Assembly: GCA_902537555.1 (NCBI GenBank)
Contig: CACBBR010000003.1
Coordinates: forward strand, 1-64,000
DNA from: an uncultured Pelagibacteraceae bacterium
Lineage (GTDB): Bacteria > Pseudomonadota > Alphaproteobacteria > Pelagibacterales > Pelagibacteraceae
DNA: 64,000 bases
Direction of reading: 5' to 3'
Shown here: in pieces, positions 1 to 10,355 of the stretch
Position numbering within the stretch: the stretch's first letter is position 1
How the letters are laid out: the number at the start of each line of letters is the position of its first letter
Position numbers and translations under genes: made by a program
The notes under the pieces: generated by a model
Told to the model about the DNA's origin: nothing
Seen by the model: only the letters and a program-made list of their open reading frames with translations
Database searches by the model: none

Positions 1-1593
1 GTTCCAGTTTTCTTTGCTAATTTCGTTTTAATGGATTATGGATTTGGTGCTGTGTTCGGATGTCCAGCTCATGACCAAAGAGATTTTGATTTCGCCACAA
101 AATATAAACTAGAAATTAAAACAGTTGTCAAACCTAGTCAAGAAGATGATGAATACAAAGTTCATAAAGAAGCATATACTGGCTCAGGTATCATTATAAA
201 TTCTAAATATCTTAATGGTTTGAAAGTTCCAGACGAGTCAATTAGCAAGACAATCGAAATATTAGAAAAGAAAGCAATAGGAAAAAAGCAAATTAATTTT
301 AGATTAAAAGATTGGGGTGTATCAAGACAAAGATATTGGGGATGTCCAATACCAATGGCTTATGATAAAAATGGAAATGTTCTTCCAATTCCTAAAAAAA
401 ACCTGCCAGTAAAACTACCCGAAAATGTAAATTTATATTCTAAAGGAAATCCCTTAGACTCAATTAATGAGTGGAAAAATATCCAAATTAATGGAAAAGA
501 TTACACTAGAGAAACTGATACTTTAGACACATTTGTATGTTCCTCATGGTACTATCTTAGATTTTGCTCACCAAAGGAAACTGTTTATGGTTTCAATAAA
601 GATGAAATAGATTACTGGATGCCTGTTGATCAATACATTGGAGGTGTAGAACATGCAATTTTACATTTACTTTATTCACGTTTTTTTATGAAGGCATTAG
701 GACACAAAAATAAAGATTTTAAGTTCAAAGAACCATTTCAAGGTTTATTTACGCAAGGTATGGTTTGTCACGAAACTTATAAAGATAAAAATAACAACTG
801 GTTAAGTCCAGAAGAAATCGAAATTATTGATGGTAAATATCAAAAAAAAAATGATCCTGGGAACACTATTAAAGTTGGTCCTTCTGAGTCAATGTCCAAA
901 TCGAAAAAAAATGTTATAGATCCAGAAAATATAATAAATAATTTTGGTGCTGATGCTGTAAGATTATTTATTTTATCTGATAGCCCACCTGAAAAAGATG
1001 TACAATGGTCTGAACAAGGAATGGTTGCTTCATATAAGTTTTTACAAAAATTATGGACTTTACATCAAAAAATTAAAATAAAAATAGAGTCAAATGTTAT
1101 AAATATAAATGAAAGTAGTGATTTAGAAAAGTTTACTAATCAAATAATTAAGAAAATTACTAATAATCTTGAAAATTTTAGTTACAATGTAATCGTAGCA
1201 AATATTTATGAGACATATAATTATTTGAACAAGGAAATCGAAAAAAATTACAGTAGCAAAACTCTTAAAACCAATTATTTGAAAATATTAACATTGTTTA
1301 AACCAGTCATTCCTCATTATGCTTCTGAATGCTGTGAAGATTTAGGAATAAAAGACAATATTCAATGGCCAGAGACAAATATTGATATACTAGAGGAGGA
1401 TAAAATAGACTACGTAATTCAAATTAATGGAAAAAAAAGAGCAATTTTAAATGAAAATAAAGATATGGATGAGGAAACTCTTTTAGTTAAGATAAAAACT
1501 AATAAAATATCTCAAAAATATTTAAAAGATAAATCTATTAATAAAATAATTTTTGTTAAAAACAGATTAATAAACCTTTTGATAAATGAATAA
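1..1593 (+). CDS. leuS: Leucyl-tRNA synthetase (C-terminal part, 5' end outside window)
   Basis: This class I synthetase charges tRNA-Leu with leucine in the cytoplasm. The reading frame is open from base 1, so the gene starts upstream. What is visible begins in the CP1 editing domain ([14 protein letters not shown] just after the first codons), continues through the catalytic core ([16 protein letters not shown], then [14 protein letters not shown]) and carries the MSKSK signature loop at 892-906. The anticodon-binding domain follows, then the short C-terminal domain. The stop overlaps the lptE start by 8 bases. leuS-lptE-holA is a common alphaproteobacterial order. Identification is secure; only the N-terminal third is missing. 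Confidence 0.97.
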   Translation, partial: VPVFFANFVLMDYGFGAVFGCPAHDQRDFDFATKYKLEIKTVVKPSQEDDEYKVHKEAYTGSGIIINSKYLNGLKVPDESISKTIEILEKKAIGKKQINFRLKDWGVSRQRYWGCPIPMAYDKNGNVLPIPKKNLPVKLPENVNLYSKGNPLDSINEWKNIQINGKDYTRETDTLDTFVCSSWYYLRFCSPKETVYGFNKDEIDYWMPVDQYIGGVEHAILHLLYSRFFMKALGHKNKDFKFKEPFQGLFTQGMVCHETYKDKNNNWLSPEEIEIIDGKYQKKNDPGNTIKVGPSESMSKSKKNVIDPENIINNFGADAVRLFILSDSPPEKDVQWSEQGMVASYKFLQKLWTLHQKIKIKIESNVININESSDLEKFTNQIIKKITNNLENFSYNVIVANIYETYNYLNKEIEKNYSSKTLKTNYLKILTLFKPVIPHYASECCEDLGIKDNIQWPETNIDILEEDKIDYVIQINGKKRAILNENKDMDEETLLVKIKTNKISQKYLKDKSINKIIFVKNRLINLLINE

Positions 1594-2068
1594 ATTTATA
1601 ATTAAAGTAATATTTATTTTACATATATGTTCATTACTTTCATGTTCGTATACTCCAATATTTTCAGAAAAAAATTATAACTTTGGGATTGAAAAAATAT
1701 CTTTTGATAAGAATGGAGAAAAAGACATTAATAGAATAATAAAAAATAGATTTAATCTAATACAACAAGTAAATGATAAACAAGAAACAAAATATAGTAT
1801 ATCAGTAAAAACAACGAAAGAGAGAGAGATAATTTCAAAAGACTCAAAAGGTGATCCTGTAAAGTTTGAATTAATCGTTTCTGCTATTTATACAGTTTTA
1901 AAAAATAATGAAATAATTCTAGATAGAAATATTGAGAGAAAGCATATTTATGACAATAATTCTGACAAATTTAAGTTAGAACAGAATGAAAAAATTATTA
2001 TAGAAAATCTTTCAAGAAATATAAGTGATGTAATATTGGCATCAATAGTAACTTTGGATGATAATTAA
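1586..2068 (+). CDS. lptE: LPS-assembly lipoprotein LptE
   Basis: LptE is the outer-membrane lipoprotein that plugs the LptD translocon and helps insert lipopolysaccharide. The 160-residue protein starts with a signal peptide ending in a lipobox (LLSC, predicted lipidated Cys20), followed by the family-typical CSYTPIF start. The rest is a small alpha/beta domain with no catalytic motif. It overlaps leuS by 8 bases and holA by 11, so the three are translationally coupled. The call rests on lipobox, size and the leuS-lptE-holA order rather than on strongly conserved residues, which this family lacks. Confidence 0.85.
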   Translation: MNKFIIKVIFILHICSLLSCSYTPIFSEKNYNFGIEKISFDKNGEKDINRIIKNRFNLIQQVNDKQETKYSISVKTTKEREIISKDSKGDPVKFELIVSAIYTVLKNNEIILDRNIERKHIYDNNSDKFKLEQNEKIIIENLSRNISDVILASIVTLDDN

Positions 2069-3035
2069 AAGCTTTGAACTAGAAAAGATCAAATCCTCAC
2101 AGGAAAACTTACATTTAATGTATGGAAACAATGAAGGTATAAAGAATGAGATAATAAATGAAGTCTACATTAAAAATTTTGAGGGAGAAGTTTTAAAATA
2201 TGATGAACAAGAAATATTGAATAATAAAGATGAATTTATATCAAACTTGTTAAATAGATCTCTTTTTTTAGAAAGTAAAATTATTATAATCTCAAGATCA
2301 TCGGATAAATTAATTGATATTATAAATGAAATTTTAGATAGAGAAATAATAGATACTAAAATAATTATTAAATGTTCAAACTTAGAAAAAAAATCTAAAC
2401 TTCGAAATTTATTTGAGAAGGGAAATCAACTAATTTGTACTCCAGTTTATGAAGATGATTACAGGGCTCTCAATTCAATCATACAAAAATTTTTAAGAGA
2501 AAATAAATTTAGCCTTTCTCAAGAAATAAAGAACTTGCTTATAGAAAGATCAAAGGGAGACAGAATATTTTTAAAAAGTGAGTTATCTAAATTGAAAAGT
2601 CTTTCACTCAGTAAAAATAAATTGAGCACTGGTGATGTAGTAAAATTAACAAATCTTGCAGAAAATTTCAGTGTTTTTGAATTATCTGATAATTATTTAG
2701 CTAAAAATTCAAAGAAAGTTTCTAACATTCTTAATGAAAATAATTATTCATCTGAGGACTGTATATTAATTCTAAGAACAATATTAAATAAATCTAAAAG
2801 ACTTTTAAAAATAAGGAATGAAATTGATAATAATTCAAACATTGATCAAGTCATTTCAAATTTCAAACCTCCTATATTTTGGAAAGAAAAAGATATTGTA
2901 AAAAAACAAATTCAATCATGGTCGACTAATGAGGTAAAAGGTATAATATATAAAATTAACGAATTAGAAGTCTTAGTAAAAAAAAGTACAGTAAATTCAA
3001 TGCTTTTTGTCTCAAATTTTGTAAGTAATTATTAG
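2058..3035 (+). CDS. holA: DNA polymerase III delta subunit
   Basis: The delta subunit opens the beta sliding clamp as part of the clamp loader. The 325-residue product has the expected N-terminal stretch with HLMYGNNEGIKNE (the degenerate P-loop position of delta), a middle AAA+-like domain ending in LSLSKNKLSTGDVVKL, and a C-terminal collar domain with a conserved basic helix (LKIRNEI, then IFWKEKDIVKKQIQSW). The ATG lies inside the lptE 3' end. Its stop overlaps the convergent parB stop by 4 bases, so there is no room for an intergenic terminator here. Confidence 0.93.
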   Translation: MIIKSFELEKIKSSQENLHLMYGNNEGIKNEIINEVYIKNFEGEVLKYDEQEILNNKDEFISNLLNRSLFLESKIIIISRSSDKLIDIINEILDREIIDTKIIIKCSNLEKKSKLRNLFEKGNQLICTPVYEDDYRALNSIIQKFLRENKFSLSQEIKNLLIERSKGDRIFLKSELSKLKSLSLSKNKLSTGDVVKLTNLAENFSVFELSDNYLAKNSKKVSNILNENNYSSEDCILILRTILNKSKRLLKIRNEIDNNSNIDQVISNFKPPIFWKEKDIVKKQIQSWSTNEVKGIIYKINELEVLVKKSTVNSMLFVSNFVSNY

Positions 3036-3883
3036 TAATTTTGTTTAATAATTTCAACCAATCTATCCAGCTGATCAGCTGCCTTATACTCTAAACTTAT
3101 TATTCCAGAGTTATTCCTTTTATTTTTTACATAAACTCTCATTCCAATTTTATCTGTTAACTCTTTTTCAAGACTTGCAATATTTGGATCTTTTTTCTTT
3201 GAATAATGATTAGAATTAGATTTCAAGATACGCACTAAATTTTCAGCTTGTCTAACTGATAATTTTTTTGAAATAATTTTCTTTGCTAGAGAGATTGCAT
3301 TATCCAACCCAACTAAAATTTTTGCATGTCCTTGGGATAACTTTTCTTCAATTATTAATTCAATAATTTCCTTTGGAAGAGATAAAAGACGCAAACAATT
3401 AGATATATGTGCTCTGCTTTTTCCAATAAATTTTGAAACCTTATCTTGATCATAACTAAATTCATCTATTAATTTTTTATAACCTTCTGCTTCCTCTATT
3501 GGATTTAAATCTTTTCTTTGAACATTTTCAACTATGGCTAATTCTAAAGATTTAAGATTGTCTACATTAATTACAATTACTGGCACCTGGTGAAGACCCG
3601 CATATTGAGCTGCCTGCCATCTTCTTTCGCCAGCTATTATTTCAAATTTATCTTCTTTATCAGAAGATTCTCTAACTATAATTGGTTGAATAATGCCTCT
3701 CTCTCTTATGGAGTTAGTTAATTCTTCTAAACTCACTTCATCAAATTTTTTTCTTGGCTGATATTTATTTCTAACTAACGAACTTATTGGGAGATTTTTC
3801 TTACCATCAATTTTATCACTGTCTCCTATCAAGGACGATAATCCTCTTCCAAGCCCCTTTTTTGATTTAAACGGATTTATCAT
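3032..3883 (-). CDS. parB: Chromosome-partitioning protein ParB
   Basis: ParB binds parS centromere sites near the replication origin, spreads as a CTP-dependent clamp and works with ParA to segregate the chromosome. The 283-residue protein shows an N-terminal GLGRGLSSLIGD ParA-interaction segment (residues 10-21), the CTP-binding GERRW motif (residues 85-89), a helix-turn-helix around SKFIGKSRAHISNCLRLL and a C-terminal dimerisation domain. It follows parA with a 4-base overlap. A perfect and a degenerate parS site lie 1.4-1.7 kb upstream in rsmG and mnmG, matching the usual arrangement. Confidence 0.97.
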   Translation of the reverse strand: MINPFKSKKGLGRGLSSLIGDSDKIDGKKNLPISSLVRNKYQPRKKFDEVSLEELTNSIRERGIIQPIIVRESSDKEDKFEIIAGERRWQAAQYAGLHQVPVIVINVDNLKSLELAIVENVQRKDLNPIEEAEGYKKLIDEFSYDQDKVSKFIGKSRAHISNCLRLLSLPKEIIELIIEEKLSQGHAKILVGLDNAISLAKKIISKKLSVRQAENLVRILKSNSNHYSKKKDPNIASLEKELTDKIGMRVYVKNKRNNSGIISLEYKAADQLDRLVEIIKQNY

Positions 3884-4680
3884 GCTGCACTCTCCACTGG
3901 TTTATCTTGATTTAAAAATTCTTCTGTGAAACTAAAATATGCCTTGCTTCCTGGACAAGCCTTATCATAAACAAGAACGGGAACACCATGTGAAGGTGCT
4001 TCTGATAATCTGACATTTCTAGGTATCGCTGAAATATAAACTTTATCCTTAAAATAGTTTCTTGCCTCTATTTCTACCTCACCTGATAATTTGTTTCTCT
4101 TGTCATACATGGTTAGAAGTATTCCTCTTATGTCTAAAGACGGATTTAGGTTTGATTTAATCCTCTCTATAGTTTTCATAAGCTGAGTGAGACCCTCTAA
4201 AGCAAAAAATTCTGTCTGCAGTGGAACCACAAGAGCATCTGAAGCTACCAAAGCCATAATTGTAAGCAGACTCAAGGAAGGAGGACAATCAATTATGATA
4301 TAGTCATAGGAAGGCCCAGAATTGTTTAAAATAGCGGATAATTCATCTTTTAATTTAAAGGCCCTCCTGCTATCTCCAGCTGTCTCCACTTCTAGTCCTG
4401 ACAAATCAACATTAGATGATATCAAATTTAAATTTTCAAAGCTTGTTGATTGTATAACCTCTGAAATTTTTTTACTTCCATTCAATACATTGTAAATTGT
4501 TTCATCTGAACTTGGTGTATTGGACAATCCAAGTCCTGTTGTAGCATTTCCTTGTGGATCAAGATCTATAACAAGAATTTTTTTTCCTTTCATTGTTAAA
4601 CCAGCTGCTAGATTAATGACTGTAGTAGTCTTACCCACTCCACCTTTTTGATTTATTACAGATATAATTTTTTTATTCAT
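3880..4680 (-). CDS. parA: Chromosome-partitioning ATPase ParA (Soj family)
   Basis: ParA is a deviant-Walker ATPase that binds DNA non-specifically and moves ParB-parS complexes apart. The 266-residue protein has the deviant Walker A KGGVGKT at residues 12-18 (signature Lys12 and catalytic Lys17), Walker A' IIIDCPPSL and the LVVPLQTEFFALEGL segment typical of chromosomal ParA. It overlaps rsmG by 8 bases upstream and parB by 4 downstream, in the conserved mnmG-rsmG-parA-parB operon. Confidence 0.97.
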   Translation of the reverse strand: MNKKIISVINQKGGVGKTTTVINLAAGLTMKGKKILVIDLDPQGNATTGLGLSNTPSSDETIYNVLNGSKKISEVIQSTSFENLNLISSNVDLSGLEVETAGDSRRAFKLKDELSAILNNSGPSYDYIIIDCPPSLSLLTIMALVASDALVVPLQTEFFALEGLTQLMKTIERIKSNLNPSLDIRGILLTMYDKRNKLSGEVEIEARNYFKDKVYISAIPRNVRLSEAPSHGVPVLVYDKACPGSKAYFSFTEEFLNQDKPVESAA

Positions 4681-5317
4681 ATTTTTTTTTCAATTTTGAA
4701 ATTTTTACCACTGATGAATCATTGCTTGTTAGACTTTTCATTTCCTCTATATCAAATTTCCATTTTGTAGAAACTTCTTTTAGAATTTTTTTTCCACTCT
4801 TGCCTAAATACATGACAATGTATTTAAAACTTTTAAAATTTTTTGTTGCAATTTCAAAAATCACAGGCAATGGTTTGAATGCTCTACAAATTATTACATC
4901 TGTTACTAAATTTTTTTCTAGGAAAATATTTTTTTGATAAATTTTTGCATCTAATTTAAACTTTTCTGCCATTTGTTTCACAAAATTACTTTTGTGATAA
5001 CTCTTTTCATAAAAAATCAGCTTAAAACCTTGCTTTTTTGATTTCATCAAAATACCCAAAACTATACTAGGAAGTCCTGCTCCAGAGCCTAAATCAGTAC
5101 ATATGTTAATATCATTTTTATTAATAAAATCAATGGTTTGTGCACTATCGTAAATATGCCTTATATTTATTGATTTTTCTGTAGTTGAACTTATCAAATT
5201 TATTCTCTTATTTGTGCTCAAAATTGAATGTGTATAGTCCTGTAACTCTCTTAATGTTTCACGTGAAACATCATGTAGATAGATCTTATCTTTTTTTATT
5301 ATTTTCGAATCAATCAA
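4673..5317 (-). CDS. rsmG: 16S rRNA m7G527 methyltransferase RsmG (GidB)
   Basis: RsmG uses S-adenosylmethionine to methylate N7 of G527 in 16S rRNA. The 214-residue protein has the family features [19 protein letters not shown] and the SAM-binding motif [16 protein letters not shown], then the CRAFKPL segment. Its N-terminal DVSRET (residues 16-21) is encoded by a perfect parS palindrome, so this stretch is under both protein and DNA constraint. It overlaps mnmG by 4 bases and parA by 8. Confidence 0.95.
   Translation of the reverse strand: MIDSKIIKKDKIYLHDVSRETLRELQDYTHSILSTNKRINLISSTTEKSINIRHIYDSAQTIDFINKNDINICTDLGSGAGLPSIVLGILMKSKKQGFKLIFYEKSYHKSNFVKQMAEKFKLDAKIYQKNIFLEKNLVTDVIICRAFKPLPVIFEIATKNFKSFKYIVMYLGKSGKKILKEVSTKWKFDIEEMKSLTSNDSSVVKISKLKKKYE
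5255..5270. other. parS centromere site (perfect)
   Basis: The 16-bp palindrome TGTTTCACGTGAAACA exactly matches the widely conserved chromosomal parS consensus. It lies in the 5' part of rsmG, coding for DVSRET, about 1.4 kb from parB and 10.6 kb from the proposed origin. ParB would load here. Confidence 0.93.
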
Positions 5318-7185
5318 GCTATATGCTTAATAGACTTTCTTTTAACATGAGACAACAAAATATATACTGCAGCTGGAGTAATTCCGTCTATTCTCAGCGC
5401 TTGGCCAAGCGTTTTTGGCTTTATTTTTTTAAATTTTGACTTTACTTCATTCGATAATCCAGAGAACTGATCATAATCTATATTTTCCGGAATTTTAAGA
5501 TTTTCATCTCTTTTAAAAGCAAGAATATCTGCATTTTGTTTCTTCAAATAACCTTTATAGTGTGCTTTTATTTCAATTTGCTCGTCAATTTCACGTGAAA
5601 CATATTTAATTTTTGGCCAAATTTCCCTTATCTTACTCATTTTTACAGATTTTTGACTTAGTATTTCTATTGCATTCCTTTTAACACCATCTTTTGCGAT
5701 ATTTATTCCAAATTTTGATGCTTTTGACGGAGAAATAAAGGAATTTTCCATACTTTTGAGACTTTTTTCAAGTTCATATGCTTTTTCTTTATATACAATT
5801 TTTCTCTCATCTAATATTAAGCCAATGTCAATTCCTTTTTGGGTCAGTCGAAGGTCAGCATTATCAGACCTTAAGGATAACCTATATTCTGCTCTTGAAG
5901 TAAACATTCTATAAGGTTCGGCAACTCCTTTTGTAACTAAGTCATCAATCATTACTCCTATATATGCCTCAGACCTATCAAGGATGAATGCCTCTTTGCC
6001 TTTGAAGGAGAGAGCTGCATTAATTCCGGCTATCAAGCCTTGAGCTGCAGCTTCCTCATAACCTGTTGTTCCATTAATTTGACCTGCAAGATAAAAATTT
6101 TTAATTTTTTTTGTTTCTAGTGTTAAATAAAGCTCTCTTGGATCTACAAAATCGTATTCAATGGCATATCCAGGCCTTAATATCTTTACATTTTCTAAAC
6201 CATTGATATTATTACATATTTCTTGCTGCACTTCAGCTGGGAGTGATGTTGAAATTCCATTGGGGTATATAGTTTTATCATTAAGACCTTCTGGCTCTAA
6301 AAAGATCTGATGTTTTTGTTTATCAGCAAACTTTACAATTTTATCCTCGATAGAGGGGCAGTATCTAGGACCAATTCCTTGGATACTTCCTGAGTACATG
6401 GCACTACTTTTTATATTTTTAGAAATAATTTCATGCACTACTTTATTAGTGTAAGTCATCCTGCATGAGATTTGTTTATTAATATTTTTTTTTGTAAGAA
6501 AAGAAAAAAAATATGGATTTGCATCTGCATGCTGTTCTTCAAGTTTTTCAAAATTTATTGTCGTAGCATCAAGCCTTGGAGGGGTTCCTGTTTTTAATCT
6601 TCCAATTTTAAAGTTATATTTTTCTAATTGTTCGCTTAATCCTGTTGAAGGTTTTTCATTAAATCTTCCTGCAGGTGTTTTTTCTTTACCAATGTGAATC
6701 AAACCATTTAAGAAAGTTCCAGTAGTTAAAATTACTTTTGAAGACAGTATTTTTTTCCCTTCTTGTGTTATAAAACCGATTATATTGTTTTTCTCAAATA
6801 TGAATTCAATTACAGGATCTGAAAAAATGCTTAAATTACAGTAGTTTGCAAGTTTTTCTTGCATATATTTTTTATATAGTGATCTATCACTTTGTGTTCT
6901 TGGTCCACGCACTGCTGGACCTCTACTTCTATTCAATAATCTAAATTGTATACCTGATTTATCAGCTACCTCTCCCATTACTCCATCAAGAGCGTCTATC
7001 TCTCGAACTAAATGGCCTTTTCCTAAGCCTCCTATAGCAGGGTTACATGACATTTCACCTATAGTGTCAAATTTGTGAGTAAATAGTGCAGTATTTACTC
7101 CCAATCTAGAGGATGCAGCAGCTGCCTCACACCCAGCATGACCTCCACCAATTACAACTACATCAAATGACATCTCGTTTTTCAT
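5314..7185 (-). CDS. mnmG: tRNA uridine-5-carboxymethylaminomethyl modification enzyme MnmG (GidA)
   Basis: MnmG, an FAD-dependent enzyme, works with MnmE to install carboxymethylaminomethyl groups on wobble uridine-34 of certain tRNAs. The 623-residue protein starts with the FAD-binding Rossmann motif [10 protein letters not shown], followed by [24 protein letters not shown] and [19 protein letters not shown] and the Cys-containing [12 protein letters not shown] segment are also present. Length is normal for the family. The C-terminal region contains a degenerate parS encoding VSRE. It is separated from mnmE by 76 bases with no obvious hairpin, so the two probably form one leftward operon. 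Confidence 0.97.
   Translation of the reverse strand: MKNEMSFDVVVIGGGHAGCEAAAASSRLGVNTALFTHKFDTIGEMSCNPAIGGLGKGHLVREIDALDGVMGEVADKSGIQFRLLNRSRGPAVRGPRTQSDRSLYKKYMQEKLANYCNLSIFSDPVIEFIFEKNNIIGFITQEGKKILSSKVILTTGTFLNGLIHIGKEKTPAGRFNEKPSTGLSEQLEKYNFKIGRLKTGTPPRLDATTINFEKLEEQHADANPYFFSFLTKKNINKQISCRMTYTNKVVHEIISKNIKSSAMYSGSIQGIGPRYCPSIEDKIVKFADKQKHQIFLEPEGLNDKTIYPNGISTSLPAEVQQEICNNINGLENVKILRPGYAIEYDFVDPRELYLTLETKKIKNFYLAGQINGTTGYEEAAAQGLIAGINAALSFKGKEAFILDRSEAYIGVMIDDLVTKGVAEPYRMFTSRAEYRLSLRSDNADLRLTQKGIDIGLILDERKIVYKEKAYELEKSLKSMENSFISPSKASKFGINIAKDGVKRNAIEILSQKSVKMSKIREIWPKIKYVSREIDEQIEIKAHYKGYLKKQNADILAFKRDENLKIPENIDYDQFSGLSNEVKSKFKKIKPKTLGQALRIDGITPAAVYILLSHVKRKSIKHIA
5587..5602. other. Second parS-like site (14 of 16 bases)
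   Basis: AATTTCACGTGAAACA keeps the full TTTCACGTGAAACA core and differs from the perfect site 332 bases away only in the outer two bases of one arm. It lies in the mnmG 3' region and again encodes VSRE. ParB binding is likely but could be weaker than at the perfect site. Confidence 0.7.
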
Positions 7186-7261
7186 AGTGGTAATTTATTA
7201 TCGATCTTAAAATTTACAAGAAAACACTTAAAAATAGCCAAAAAGTAAGTAATTTAAACAC

Positions 7262-8593
7262 TTATTTGCCTATGCAAAAATCACTAAAAATTGACCCTAA
7301 TATTTCTTCTACATCTACTTTACCCACAATCATTCCAAGATGTCTAGTTGCTAATCTTAAATCTTCAGCAGCTTTATCAAAATCTTCTTTAGAATTTTTT
7401 TCTTCAAAATTTTTTAAGTTTTGAACACAAGCTTCTAAACTATGTCTATGTCTTTCTCTGGTAATCAAAGTTTCATTTGAACTAACAAATTTATTTTTTA
7501 ATTTATCTTTAATTCGATTAATTAATTCTTCTAAGTTGGTTTCGTTTTTTATTGATATAAGAATTGGATTGAATTTTTGTATTTGTTGATTAATATTTTT
7601 ATAATTCAGATCTATTTTATTGATTACAATTATCGATTTATCACTTACTAAATCGTTCAAAAAACCAGTAAAATCAACACTTTTTGGTTCTATTACAATT
7701 ATATTTAAATCAGCATCTTCAGCTCTTTTTAGAGCAAGTTTAATTCCTTTTTTTTCTATTTCATCTTTAGACTCTCTTATCCCAGCTGTGTCAGAAATTA
7801 CAACGGGATAGCCGTCTAAATTTAAGTGTGCCTCAATAACATCTCTAGTTGTACCTGCAATTTCAGAAACAATAGCAACATCACGATTGGAAAGATAATT
7901 TAATAAGGAAGACTTACCTGCATTTGCGGGCCCAATTATTGCAATTTTAAAACCCTCTCTTATTCTTTCACCAACTTTTTCATCATTCAAAATTTTTTCA
8001 ATTTCTAATCTTATTTTTTCAGAATCATTTTTAATATTTTTAATTACATCCTCTGGAAGATCCTCTTCTGGAAAATCAATTTTAGCCTCTACGTTTGACA
8101 AAATTTTTAAAAGTTTTACTCGTAGAGAATTAAATTTTTCTGAACTTTTTCCACTCATAATTTTAATTGCTTGTTGTCTTTGAATTTCTGTTTCAGCAGA
8201 AATTAAATCGGAAATACTCTCAGCCTTGAGAAGATTTATTTTTCCATTTTGAAAAGCCATTTTTGTGAATTCACCAGGTCCAGCTAAACGACAATTTTCA
8301 ATTTTTGATAATTCATCTAATATTGCTCTAACAACAGCAATGCTACCATGAACATGGAATTCGGCCATATCTTCACCAGTGTAGCTATTAGGACCAGGAA
8401 ACCATATTAATAGACCTTCATCTATTAGATCAAAATTGTTGATTTTGTTGAATTTTTTGTGTGTTGCTATTCTTGGGTTTGGAGGTTCGCTACCTGTTAA
8501 TAATTTAATTACTTTTTTAACATTGTCGCCAGCAACTCTAATAACTGCAATACCGGAAATTCCAGGTCCAGAAGAAAGTGCATAAATACTCAT
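7262..8593 (-). CDS. mnmE: tRNA modification GTPase MnmE (TrmE)
   Basis: MnmE is the GTPase partner of MnmG in wobble-uridine modification. The 443-residue protein has the N-terminal folate-binding domain (start MSIYALSSGPGISGIAVIR), a central helical domain and an inserted G domain with GPANAGKSSLLN (G1), AGTTRDVIE (G2), DTAGIR (G3) and NKIDL (G4). It ends in FCIGK, the invariant C-terminal motif whose Cys acts in catalysis. It is first in the leftward mnmE-mnmG-rsmG-parA-parB group and divergent from the sulfotransferase array; the 46-base gap is nearly pure A/T. Confidence 0.97.
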   Translation of the reverse strand: MSIYALSSGPGISGIAVIRVAGDNVKKVIKLLTGSEPPNPRIATHKKFNKINNFDLIDEGLLIWFPGPNSYTGEDMAEFHVHGSIAVVRAILDELSKIENCRLAGPGEFTKMAFQNGKINLLKAESISDLISAETEIQRQQAIKIMSGKSSEKFNSLRVKLLKILSNVEAKIDFPEEDLPEDVIKNIKNDSEKIRLEIEKILNDEKVGERIREGFKIAIIGPANAGKSSLLNYLSNRDVAIVSEIAGTTRDVIEAHLNLDGYPVVISDTAGIRESKDEIEKKGIKLALKRAEDADLNIIVIEPKSVDFTGFLNDLVSDKSIIVINKIDLNYKNINQQIQKFNPILISIKNETNLEELINRIKDKLKNKFVSSNETLITRERHRHSLEACVQNLKNFEEKNSKEDFDKAAEDLRLATRHLGMIVGKVDVEEILGSIFSDFCIGK

Positions 8594-8639
8594 TTAATTA
8601 TTATAGTTTTATATTAATCATAATTATATAATTTTCTTA

Positions 8640-9494
8640 ATGATAATATGGCTTACTTCTTATCCAAAGAGTGGGAATACTTGGGTGCGTTCATTTTTAG
8701 TTTCACTTTTATACAATAAAAAAAATGAAACAAACTTAGAAGGATTAAATAATATACCGCAGTATCCTCTAAGATCTCATTTTAATAATCTTTTAGATAA
8801 CATTGATGATATTAATGAAGTATCCTCAAAATGGATTATATCTCAAAAAAGAATTAACTCTGATAAAAAAAATAAATTTTTTAAAACACATCATGCTTTA
8901 TGTAAAATTGGTAAATTTAGTTTTACAAATTATGAAACATCTTTAGGTGCTATCCATATTGTAAGAGATCCAAGGAATATAATTAACTCAATTTTGTACC
9001 ATTATTCTAAAAAAAGTTTTTTAGAGGCTAAAGAATTCATGTTAGATGAAACTCGAGCATTAGGCAAAAAGTTTGATCCAAACAGTCCATCCGTAAATCA
9101 AGATATGTTTACTGTATTAACATCATGGAAAACTCATTATCTTTCATGGAAAAATTTTAAAAAAAATTATCTTTTAATTAAATATGAAAATTTAGTCTCT
9201 GAACCAGATAAGGAATTTCGTAAAATTACTAAATATTTAAATGATGTTATGCATATTAAGATCGAAGAAGATAAAATTGATCACGCAATAGAGTCAAATT
9301 CCTTTGAAAATTTAAAGAAAATAGAAAATAGAGATGGTTTTAAAGAAGCAATTAAAGATAAAAGCTCTGGAGAAGTAAAGAGTTTTTTTAATTTAGGTCC
9401 AAATAATAAATGGGAAAAAATATTGGACAGTGAAATAAAAGATGAAATAGAAAAAAAATTTAATGTTGAAATGAAAGAGTTAGGTTATTTATAA
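8640..9494 (+). CDS. Sulfotransferase family protein, array copy 1
   Basis: The 284-residue product has the hallmarks of PAPS-dependent sulfotransferases. SYPKSGNTW (residues 7-15) is the 5'-phosphosulfate-binding loop, and VRDPRNIINSILYHYS (Arg109 onward) is the 3'-phosphate-binding motif. A C-terminal LGPNNKW segment stands where eukaryotic cytosolic enzymes have the GDWKN motif. No signal peptide or membrane segment is visible, so it is probably cytoplasmic. The acceptor is unknown. It is first of four tandem paralogues, all ending in ELGYL, with no spacing to the next. The array interrupts the otherwise leftward mnmE/rho region. Confidence 0.88.
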   Translation: MIIWLTSYPKSGNTWVRSFLVSLLYNKKNETNLEGLNNIPQYPLRSHFNNLLDNIDDINEVSSKWIISQKRINSDKKNKFFKTHHALCKIGKFSFTNYETSLGAIHIVRDPRNIINSILYHYSKKSFLEAKEFMLDETRALGKKFDPNSPSVNQDMFTVLTSWKTHYLSWKNFKKNYLLIKYENLVSEPDKEFRKITKYLNDVMHIKIEEDKIDHAIESNSFENLKKIENRDGFKEAIKDKSSGEVKSFFNLGPNNKWEKILDSEIKDEIEKKFNVEMKELGYL

Positions 9495-10355
9495 ATGATA
9501 ATTTGGTTAGCATCTTATCCCAAGAGTGGTAACACCTGGTTAAGATTTTACATTATTTCATTGTTGATGGGTAAAAAAGTTGATCTAAATTTAAATCACC
9601 TAAAAGCAATTATCTCTTATCCAGACAAAACACATTTTAAAGGTTTATTAAAAGACGTTCTTAATATTGATGAAATTGCTCAAAATTGGATTATTTCTCA
9701 AAATAGAATTAACTCAGATAAAACTTTTAAATTTTTTAAAACTCACAATATGTTTATAAAATATAAAAATTATCCTTTCACAGATGTGAAAAATACTCTA
9801 GCAACAATTCACATTGTAAGAGACCCAAGAAACGTAATAACTTCTTTAAAAAATCATTATAGTTTGCCAGATTACGAGACAGCAAAAAAATTTTTATTTT
9901 ACGATAATCAAATCCTTACACCATCAGAGAAAGAGAAAGAAAAATATTTAAATAAAGAAAAACATCCTTTGCCTCAAATTGTTGGTTCCTGGAGAGCCCA
10001 TTATACCTCGTGGAAAAATATGAAAAAAAATTATTTACTTGTAAAATATGAAGATTTAATAAAGAACCCATTAGATGGATTTACTGAAATAACAAATTTT
10101 ATTTCCAAAGTCCTCAAAATAAAGTTCAGTAAAGACCAAATTGAAAATGCTGTAGAACTTAGCTCATTTAGTAATCTAAAAAAAATGGAAGAAAAATATG
10201 GTTTTACAGAAAGCTCAACTAATAATGAAGGAAAAAGAAATAAGTTTTTTTACTTAGGACCAAAAAATGATTGGAGAGAAATTCTGGAGAGTAAATACTC
10301 TGAAGAAATTTGTAAAAAATATGAATTTGAAATGAAAGAGTTGGGTTATTTATAA
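9495..10355 (+). CDS. Sulfotransferase family protein, array copy 2
   Basis: This 286-residue paralogue of copy 1 has the same motifs in the same places: SYPKSGNTW at residues 7-15, VRDPRNVITSLKNHYS from Arg109, and LGPKNDW near the C-terminus. The ATG directly follows the TAA of copy 1. The middle region around residues 130-160 (the segment with SEKEKEKYLNKEKHP) is longer and more charged than in the other copies, which could mean a different acceptor. Substrate is unknown; no signal peptide is seen. Confidence 0.88.
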   Translation: MIIWLASYPKSGNTWLRFYIISLLMGKKVDLNLNHLKAIISYPDKTHFKGLLKDVLNIDEIAQNWIISQNRINSDKTFKFFKTHNMFIKYKNYPFTDVKNTLATIHIVRDPRNVITSLKNHYSLPDYETAKKFLFYDNQILTPSEKEKEKYLNKEKHPLPQIVGSWRAHYTSWKNMKKNYLLVKYEDLIKNPLDGFTEITNFISKVLKIKFSKDQIENAVELSSFSNLKKMEEKYGFTESSTNNEGKRNKFFYLGPKNDWREILESKYSEEICKKYEFEMKELGYL

